Shown here in pieces: positions 7,716 to 12,733 of a stretch of 20,259 nucleotides of DNA. The stretch comes from an uncultured Eubacteriales bacterium (GTDB lineage: Bacteria; Bacillota; Clostridia; Oscillospirales; CAG-382): assembly GCA_934444645.1 (NCBI GenBank), contig CAKSCV010000033.1, positions 1 to 20,259 on the forward strand, written 5' to 3'. The number at the start of each line of letters is the position of its first letter. The first letter of the stretch is position 1. Below the pieces are notes generated by a model. It ran no database searches and was not told the DNA's origin. It worked only from the letters and a program-made list of their open reading frames with translations. The translations under genes and the position numbers were made by a program.

Positions 7716-8798
7716 TTATACAATGGTGCCGCCGCCGACCACAATGTCGCCGTCGTACAGAACCACGGCCTGTCCTTTGGTAATGGCACGCTGCGGCTCA
7801 TCGAATTCGACGCGGATATGACCGTTTTCAAGCTGTGTGACGGTAGCCGGCTGTTCCTTTTGGCGGTAGCGCACCTTGGCGCAAACGCGCATAGGCACAT
7901 CAATTCGGTCAACGGAAATGAGGTTGACATCCGCCGCCTCCAACACCGAGGTAAACAGCTCTTCGCTACGGCACAGCACAACGGTATTGTCCTCCGGCCG
8001 TACCTCTTTGACATACCACGGTTCTTCAGAGGAAATGCCGAGGCCCTTATGTTGGCCGACGGTATAGAAGATAATGCCCTTATGACGGCCTAAAACGTTT
8101 CCGGCTGAATCGATAAATTCTCCTGCCGGATAGTCTTTGCCGGTCGTTTTTTTGATAAAATCGGCATACGTGCCGTGCTGCACAAAGCAGATATCCTGGC
8201 TGTCGTGCTTACGGGCGTTGACAAAGCCGTTTTGTTCGGCGATTTCGCGCACTTCGGTTTTGTGCAAGGCACCCAGCGGAAAGCGCGTATGCGCAAGCTG
8301 TTCCTTTGTCATGGAATACAAAACGTAGCTTTGGTCTTTGGCATCGTCAAGTGCTTTTTTCAAAAGGTACCGGCCGCGGCTTTCGTCGTATTCGATACGC
8401 GCATAATGGCCTGTAACCACATAGTCGAAGCCAAGCTCTTTGGCGCGCTGAAACAATTTATCGAATTTTAAGTGGCGGTTGCAGTCGATACAGGGATTGG
8501 GCGTGCGGCCGTTTTCGTAATCGCCGATAAAACGGTCGATGACGGTGGTGCGGAAGAGGTCGGAGAAATTGAACACGTAATGGCGCATACCGAGAGAAGT
8601 ACACACGCTGCGTGCATCCTCGACATCTTCGAGCGAGCAGCACGAGTTTTCGCGGACATCGCAGCTTTCGACAATATCGTCGTCATAGAAAAGCTTCATG
8701 GTAACGCCCATGCATTCAAAGCCCTCTTTGGCGGTCAAAAGAGCCGCGACGCTGGAATCCACGCCGCCGCTCATGGCGATAATGGCTTTTTTGGTCAT
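7716..8798 (-). CDS. mnmA: tRNA-specific 2-thiouridylase MnmA
   Basis: A 360-residue enzyme that adds sulfur to C2 of the wobble uridine (U34) in tRNA for Lys, Glu and Gln, using ATP and a persulfide from a cysteine desulfurase. The PP-loop ATP-binding motif SGGVDSS is at residues 10-16. The likely catalytic cysteine is C106 in NPCIDCNRHLKF, and its partner is C204 in HDSQDICFVQHG. The C-terminal beta-barrel part is complete, so the length is normal. The start at 8798 has AAAAGGA upstream. It has its own promoter, divergent from the tRNA-Thr gene, and is followed closely by azlC. Confidence 0.97.
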   Translation of the reverse strand: MTKKAIIAMSGGVDSSVAALLTAKEGFECMGVTMKLFYDDDIVESCDVRENSCCSLEDVEDARSVCTSLGMRHYVFNFSDLFRTTVIDRFIGDYENGRTPNPCIDCNRHLKFDKLFQRAKELGFDYVVTGHYARIEYDESRGRYLLKKALDDAKDQSYVLYSMTKEQLAHTRFPLGALHKTEVREIAEQNGFVNARKHDSQDICFVQHGTYADFIKKTTGKDYPAGEFIDSAGNVLGRHKGIIFYTVGQHKGLGISSEEPWYVKEVRPEDNTVVLCRSEELFTSVLEAADVNLISVDRIDVPMRVCAKVRYRQKEQPATVTQLENGHIRVEFDEPQRAITKGQAVVLYDGDIVVGGGTIV

Positions 8799-8857
8799 AG
8801 AATCGGTTCCTTTTAGGGTCGGACGGATTTCGGAATAACTGTTCCGATATGTATTCT

Positions 8858-8885
8858 ATTATAGCACGTTTTGACGTCAAGTCAA
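8858..8885 (-). promoter_or_regulatory. Sigma-A promoter of mnmA-azlCD
   Basis: TTGACT (8880-8885), a 16-bp spacer and TATAAT (8858-8863) on the minus strand, 59 bp before the mnmA ATG. It is back to back with the tRNA-Thr promoter. Confidence 0.75.
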
Positions 8886-8948
8886 GGCAAAGAAAGCAAA
8901 AGTTTCGTGTTTTTTGCCGCAAGCGCGAAAAAATCTTTGCAAAAGATA

Positions 8949-8977
8949 TTGACAAATCCGATTTGCGGTGCTATAAT
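8949..8977 (+). promoter_or_regulatory. Consensus promoter of tRNA-Thr
   Basis: Exact TTGACA (8949-8954), a 17-bp spacer and exact TATAAT (8972-8977). The predicted start is a few bases before the tRNA 5' end at 8993. A perfect consensus fits a strong stable-RNA promoter. Confidence 0.92.
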
Positions 8978-8992
8978 AGTCAAGTAAATTTT

Positions 8993-9068
8993 GCTGGTAT
9001 GGCTCAGTTGGTAGAGCAGTTGATTCGTAATCAACAGGTCGCCGGTTCAAGTCCGGCTACCAGCTCCA
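8993..9068 (+). tRNA. tRNA-Thr, anticodon CGT
   Basis: A complete 76-nt cloverleaf. The 7-bp acceptor stem GCTGGTA/TACCAGC is perfect. The D arm contains AGTTGGTA, the anticodon stem is GTTGA/TCAAC around TTCGTAA (anticodon CGT at 9026-9028), and the T arm is GCCGG-TTCAAGT-CCGGC. The discriminator base is T and the 3' CCA is encoded. It reads the threonine codon ACG. It has its own promoter and terminator and stands alone. Confidence 0.97.
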
Positions 9069-9102
9069 AAAAAAGCACTTGCATAAAGCAAGTGCTTTTT
9101 TT
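9069..9102 (+). terminator. Intrinsic terminator of tRNA-Thr
   Basis: AAAAGCACTTGC and GCAAGTGCTTTT form a 12-bp stem (9071-9082 with 9088-9099) with loop ATAAA. A T run follows and an A run precedes it, so it could work in both directions. Confidence 0.92.
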
Positions 9103-9143
9103 AACGGAATTTGCCGTTTTGCGACAAGTGAAAGGACTGCGCC

Positions 9144-9209
9144 GTGAAATGCACCGGCGATGCGTGAAATATCCGCTTTGCGGATGTTAAAAGGCAAATT
9201 TCATTTCAC
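9144..9209. repeat. GTGAAATG-bounded palindromic element
   Basis: The stretch is bounded by the inverted repeats GTGAAATG (9144-9151) and CATTTCAC (9202-9209). It holds a perfect internal hairpin, ATCCGC-TTT-GCGGAT (9171-9185), and a further GTGAAAT at 9164-9170. This layout resembles small clostridial REP/MITE-like repeats with GTGAAAT units, a comparison made from memory. Only one copy is seen in this window, so its repeat status is inferred. Confidence 0.5.
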
Positions 9210-9235
9210 AGAGAGCGCAGCTCTCTCAGCCCGTT

Positions 9236-9271
9236 GACAAACCCACCTCTTGCTAAAAAGGTGGGTTTGTC
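9236..9271. repeat. Long perfect hairpin in the post-tRNA intergenic region
   Basis: GACAAACCCACCT (9236-9248) and AGGTGGGTTTGTC (9259-9271) form a perfect 13-bp stem with a 10-nt loop. No T tract follows on either strand, so it is not a standard terminator. A smaller hairpin (AGAGAG/CTCTCT, 9210-9226) lies just before it. Confidence 0.6.
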
Positions 9272-9280
9272 AGTAGTCTG

Positions 9281-9310
9281 ACGAACCGTTATGAACACGG
9301 TTCGTTTTTT
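9281..9310 (+). terminator. Intrinsic terminator at the end of the post-tRNA region
   Basis: ACGAACCGT and ACGGTTCGT form a 9-bp stem (9281-9289 with 9297-9305), followed by TTTTT. It reads on the plus strand, although no plus-strand gene is recognised between it and the tRNA terminator. It may catch read-through or end an unknown small transcript. Confidence 0.7.
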
Positions 9311-9335
9311 GCCATTATTGCAATGCTTCTGTTTT

Positions 9336-9689
9336 TTACCAATTTCGGTTGACCGTCAGCTTGATGATAAAATCCATGTCATCATACTGTTCGGGCGGCA
9401 AGGTACTCTTGCCTGTTTCGGCAAGTGCGGCACGGTTTTTTCCGATAAAGCCGCATTTGATGCATTTGTGCGTCAACACATAGCCTTTTTTCGGATCCGG
9501 TTCGGCTGAAATCGGCTTCATCACGCCGCCGCAATCGCAGGCTCTGTCGCCGGGAAGAATGTCCACGTGCAGCGAACAGAGACATTTCGGACAGTGATTG
9601 CGGCTGGTCTTGCCGAGCGGCAGCACCGAAAACCCGCAATTTGCGCAAATAAATCCATTGTCGTTCTTGGTAAAACGCTTCTGTTCCAA
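9336..9689 (-). CDS. RNHCP-domain zinc-ribbon protein
   Basis: A 117-residue protein with the signature RNHCPKC at residues 30-36, which defines the RNHCP domain family of unknown function. Four cysteine pairs are visible (C15/C18, C33/C36, C51/C53, C76/C79), consistent with two zinc ribbons. There are no membrane segments. The only sensible start is a TTG at 9689 with AAAGGGA about eight bases upstream; no in-frame ATG lies nearby. It follows uxuA by 14 bp and is the last gene of the YcxB-DnaI-UxuA-RNHCP run. No catalytic role can be deduced; nucleic-acid or protein binding is possible for such ribbons but is inference. Confidence 0.8.
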   Translation of the reverse strand: MEQKRFTKNDNGFICANCGFSVLPLGKTSRNHCPKCLCSLHVDILPGDRACDCGGVMKPISAEPDPKKGYVLTHKCIKCGFIGKNRAALAETGKSTLPPEQYDDMDFIIKLTVNRNW

Positions 9690-9703
9690 TAATTTCTTCC
9701 CTT

Positions 9704-10750
9704 TTACTTATTTCCTCTGTCAATGGCTTCCCAAAGACCGTTTAAGTAAACCGCACCCAAGGCTCTGTCATACAGCCCATAGCCGGGTCTGCCGGTTTCG
9801 CCCCAGATCATGCGGCCGTGGTCAGGCCGGATATAGCCGTCAAAGCCGACATCGTGCGCCGCCTTGATGATCTCGTACATATCAAGCGAACCGCATTCGG
9901 TTTTGTGCGCCGTTTCGTTGAAATCGCGTTCACCCGTCCATTTGATGTTGCGCGCATGGAGGAACGGAATGCGTCCTTCACCGCCGAAGCGGCGGATCAT
10001 GTGCGGAATGTCGTTTTTCGGGTTGACACCGAGCGAACCGGTGCAGAGCGTAAGACCGTTGTACGGCGAATCGACAAGGCGAAGCAGTCTGTCTAAATTT
10101 TCTTCGTTTGTCACGATGCGCGGCAGACCGAAAATGCCCCATGGCGGATCATCCGGATGAATGGCCATTTTAACATCGTATTTCTCACAGACCGGAATAA
10201 TGCCTTCGAGAAAATACTTTAAGTTCGCCCAAAGTGCTTCATCGTCGATGTTCTTGTATTCTTCAAGCAGCTTGCCAAGCCCTTCCTTGGTATAGCTTGC
10301 GTCCCAGCCGGGCAGCGACAGGTCGCCGGCGCGCGGATCCATGGCAAGCACGGCTTGGTCGCGGTAGATAAGCGAGGTCGAGCCGTCGGCGTTGACATGG
10401 TCGAGACTGCTGCGGAGCCAGTCGAACACCGGCATAAAGTTGTAGCAGATGACCTTAATGCCCTCTTTGCCGAGCCGGCGGATGTTTTCACGGTAAACCT
10501 CGATGTATTTGTCACGCGAGGGCTTGCCGAGCTTGATATCCTCATGCACGGGAACGCTTTCGACAATATCGAACACAAGACCGTGCGCGGCGGCTTTTTC
10601 CTTGATATCGCGGATGGCTTCGACCGGCCAAACCTCTCCCGGAGGAACGGAATAGACCGCCGAAACCACGCTGTGCATAGCGGGAATCTGCGAGATGTAC
10701 TGTAAGGTAACAGGATCGCTGTCACCGTACCAGCGGAAACTCATCTTCAT
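9704..10750 (-). CDS. uxuA: Mannonate dehydratase
   Basis: A 348-residue member of the UxuA family of the xylose-isomerase-like TIM-barrel fold. It dehydrates D-mannonate to 2-keto-3-deoxygluconate in the glucuronate branch of hexuronate breakdown. Family landmarks are MSFRWYG at the N terminus, ICYNFMPVFDW, MAIHPDDPPW (metal-site His), LCTGSLG, FLHARNIKW and YIRPDHGRMIWGE near residue 308. The length is near that of the shorter Gram-positive form. The ATG at 10750 has AAGGAG upstream. It lies 44 bp after the helicase-loader gene without an obvious promoter or T-tailed terminator between, so it is probably co-transcribed. No uxaC, uxuB or KDG kinase gene is nearby. Confidence 0.95.
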   Translation of the reverse strand: MKMSFRWYGDSDPVTLQYISQIPAMHSVVSAVYSVPPGEVWPVEAIRDIKEKAAAHGLVFDIVESVPVHEDIKLGKPSRDKYIEVYRENIRRLGKEGIKVICYNFMPVFDWLRSSLDHVNADGSTSLIYRDQAVLAMDPRAGDLSLPGWDASYTKEGLGKLLEEYKNIDDEALWANLKYFLEGIIPVCEKYDVKMAIHPDDPPWGIFGLPRIVTNEENLDRLLRLVDSPYNGLTLCTGSLGVNPKNDIPHMIRRFGGEGRIPFLHARNIKWTGERDFNETAHKTECGSLDMYEIIKAAHDVGFDGYIRPDHGRMIWGETGRPGYGLYDRALGAVYLNGLWEAIDRGNK

Positions 10751-10794
10751 ACGATTGCTTTCTCCTTGTTTTTTGTTTTATCTGCACGCCGTTT

Positions 10795-11811
10795 TTATTG
10801 TTCCAAACGGCGTTTGATACGAATATCTTCTCCGACAAAGTGATAGGTGGTGAAATTGCCGAGAAGGCGGGATAAAATACGGTCGTCGTATTGTTCACGG
10901 AGCTTTGCTTTGGTATCGAGATTGGTGTTGATGATCATGGGGAAACCCGAAATGATGCGCGTGTTGAGTAATCCGTATAGAGTGGAGGCGGAAAAACCGC
11001 TTTTGAATTCCGTGCCAAGGTCGTCGATGATGAGAAGCGAGCAGCTTATGTACCGTTCGGTATTCTCGGCGGCACGGGAGGCGGCATCGGAATTTTTGAC
11101 AAACGTCTGCACTTCGAAGTTGTGCAGAATATTCTGCACCGTGTCATAGACCACATCGTAGCCGGCGTTTATGACACCTCCGGCAACGGCCGTGGAGATG
11201 TGCGTCTTGCCGAGACCGGTCTTTCCGATAAAGAGCAGATTCTTCGCCGTCCTGTTCCGGAAATCGGCGTCAAAATTTCTGACATACGCCTGCGCTTCCG
11301 CCAAAATCTTGGTCATGCGGTCACGTGCGCTGATGCCGTTTGTGTCCGGATGGTCGGAATAGTAGGTCAAATCGAAATTGGCAAAGCTCTGTTCGGTGAG
11401 CACTGCGCCAAGTCCCGACGTTTCATACGCTTCCTTGATGAGCGCACGCCGCATACAGTCACACATTTTAAGCCCCACATAGCCGGAATCTTTGCATTTG
11501 GGACATTCGTAGTGCATCGACAGATAGTCCTCCGGCTTGCCCAAGGAGCGAAGCGCGAAGCGTTTGGCCTCCTGCAAGTCGGTGTTTTCTTTTTTGAGAA
11601 CGGCAATGCGGTCCTCTAAACCCTCTTTGCCTTCGAGAGCGGCACCGTATAATTTCAAACCGGTCAGCGACAGCATACGGTCGATTTCGATTAACTGCGG
11701 CGCTTTTTCATACATTTCCGCGCGCCGTGCCTCTAAATCTGCTTCGGCTTTCTTGCGTTTGTTTTCATAGGCTTCGCGCACGGCTTCGGCAATTTGTTTT
11801 GAGTATCCCAT
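10795..11811 (-). CDS. dnaI: DnaI/DnaC-type replicative helicase loader (AAA+ ATPase)
   Basis: A 338-residue protein. The N-terminal part is a charged helix (residues 5-90). A zinc-binding motif follows with C103, C106, C117 and C119 (CPKCKDSGYVGLKMCDC). The C-terminal AAA+ ATPase has Walker A GKTGLGKT at 196-203, Walker B LLIIDD at 259-264, the sensor region INTNL near 294-298 and an arginine motif RILSRL at 311-316. This domain order is that of DnaI-like loaders, which place the DnaB helicase on DNA at replication start. IstB-type transposition proteins share the ATPase but normally lack this N-terminal zinc region, and no transposase is nearby. The ATG at 11811 has AAAGGA upstream. It starts 6 bp after the YcxB-like gene. 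Confidence 0.85.
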   Translation of the reverse strand: MGYSKQIAEAVREAYENKRKKAEADLEARRAEMYEKAPQLIEIDRMLSLTGLKLYGAALEGKEGLEDRIAVLKKENTDLQEAKRFALRSLGKPEDYLSMHYECPKCKDSGYVGLKMCDCMRRALIKEAYETSGLGAVLTEQSFANFDLTYYSDHPDTNGISARDRMTKILAEAQAYVRNFDADFRNRTAKNLLFIGKTGLGKTHISTAVAGGVINAGYDVVYDTVQNILHNFEVQTFVKNSDAASRAAENTERYISCSLLIIDDLGTEFKSGFSASTLYGLLNTRIISGFPMIINTNLDTKAKLREQYDDRILSRLLGNFTTYHFVGEDIRIKRRLEQ

Positions 11812-11817
11812 GTGCGT

Positions 11818-12360
11818 TTATCCTTTCTTTGCTTTGGTGCGAACCGGCTTTTCCGGCGCAAGCGAACGGATAAAGGCGGCGTTTTCGGGTGAGAGAGACG
11901 CTTTTTCAATTAAAAACGCATGAACGAAAGATACCCGGATAATATACATATCTTTTGTTTCGTTGACACAATACACCTGGTCGTAGGTATAATGGCTATC
12001 GCCGTTTGAGCCGCTTGCCTCCATATGGTCGTCATAAAAACGATACCGAAACTCCCCATCCTTGTCGGGCATGGACTGCCAGACCTTTCTGAACTTGCGT
12101 TTCAGAAGAGCCCTTAGAATAACGTGATATACAACAAAAAACGCGGGAAAGAAAAACGCCAAAAACAGATAAAACAAGTCACCGGACACTGCAAAAAGCC
12201 ACAAATTGACTGCTGCAAAAAGGACCGAAACGATAATTTCAAAAATCAGGTTTCGACGGAAGGCTTTTTTATTGACAGTTAAATTCAATGTCTGATATCT
12301 TTCAAATGTAAGCTTTGTTTGGGCTTCAAACAGCAAATTGCCGCTCGTTTGACTCTCCAC
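11818..12360 (-). CDS. YcxB-like membrane protein
   Basis: A 180-residue protein with two adjacent membrane segments (about residues 36-56 and 61-85). A C-terminal soluble part of about 90 residues, RFYDDHMEASGSNGDSHYTYDQVYCVNETKDMYII, resembles the YcxB-like domain. Function in this family is unknown. The start is the GTG at 12358-12360, with AAGGAG eight bases upstream; the open frame to 12753 would run through two promoters and is rejected. It is the first gene of the operon with the helicase loader, in the place where a DnaD-type gene often stands in other Clostridia. The C terminus is lysine-rich. Confidence 0.75.
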   Translation of the reverse strand: MESQTSGNLLFEAQTKLTFERYQTLNLTVNKKAFRRNLIFEIIVSVLFAAVNLWLFAVSGDLFYLFLAFFFPAFFVVYHVILRALLKRKFRKVWQSMPDKDGEFRYRFYDDHMEASGSNGDSHYTYDQVYCVNETKDMYIIRVSFVHAFLIEKASLSPENAAFIRSLAPEKPVRTKAKKG

Positions 12361-12397
12361 GTGAAGCACTCCTTTACGGATGATATTTTCTATCAAG

Positions 12398-12426
12398 ATT
12401 TTAACACACGTTGCACATAAAGTCAA
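12398..12426 (-). promoter_or_regulatory. Proximal promoter of the YcxB-dnaI-uxuA operon
   Basis: TTGACT (12421-12426), a 17-bp spacer and TAAAAT (12398-12403) on the minus strand, giving a leader of about 30 nt before the GTG start. Confidence 0.65.
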
Positions 12427-12465
12427 GGGGTGTAAATTCCCTCCGCCAAGATTACTCCGCTTATT

Positions 12466-12494
12466 ATTGTACGAAAAAATCATTTGATTGTCAA
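12466..12494 (-). promoter_or_regulatory. Distal promoter of the YcxB-dnaI-uxuA operon
   Basis: TTGACA (12489-12494), a 17-bp spacer and TACAAT (12466-12471) on the minus strand. It lies 68 bp upstream of the proximal promoter, so the operon has two tandem start sites. Confidence 0.75.
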
Positions 12495-12574
12495 TAGATT
12501 TGTGCGATTTTTTACGAAAAACGACGGATATATCATCGGATAATGCAAATACAAGCCGTTTTGCGCCCGTTTTC

Positions 12575-12588
12575 CGAAAGCGTTTGCA
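12575..12588. promoter_or_regulatory. cre-like site upstream of the propeller-AraC fusion gene
   Basis: CGAAAGCGTTTGCA matches the relaxed Gram-positive catabolite-responsive element TGWNANCGNTNNCA at all fixed positions except the first T. It lies about 55 bp upstream of the -35 box of the plus-strand promoter. CcpA control is possible but unproven. Confidence 0.4.
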
Positions 12589-12641
12589 TGCACAGCCTTT
12601 TTTTGATGCGATGGCAAAAAACAGCAAAAGCAATCTTGTTA

Positions 12642-12670
12642 TAGTCAAAATGCGGGTTTTGTGGTATACT
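12642..12670 (+). promoter_or_regulatory. Probable promoter of the propeller-AraC fusion gene
   Basis: TAGTCA (12642-12647), a 17-bp spacer and TATACT (12665-12670), about 64 bp before the ATG at 12734. The weak -35 box fits a gene that needs activation. Confidence 0.55.
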
Positions 12671-12733
12671 GTAAACGGAAGAGATTGAAAATCGATTTTA
12701 ATCCCGGCATCAAGCAAGGAAGGGCGTGCAAAG

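Larger units (their letters stand above)
12361..12733. other. Divergent intergenic region (373 bp)
   Basis: No gene is seen here. The region contains two minus-strand promoters for the YcxB operon, a plus-strand promoter for the propeller-AraC fusion, and one catabolite-repression-like site. The rest is AT-rich. Confidence 0.7.

Noticed and set aside
8993..9068. tRNA-Thr as an integration site for a mobile element
   Set aside because: No integrase, no phage or plasmid gene, and no repeat of the tRNA 3' end was found in the window.
8849..9190. Plus-strand open frame of 113 codons
   Set aside because: It runs through the tRNA-Thr gene, its promoter and its terminator.
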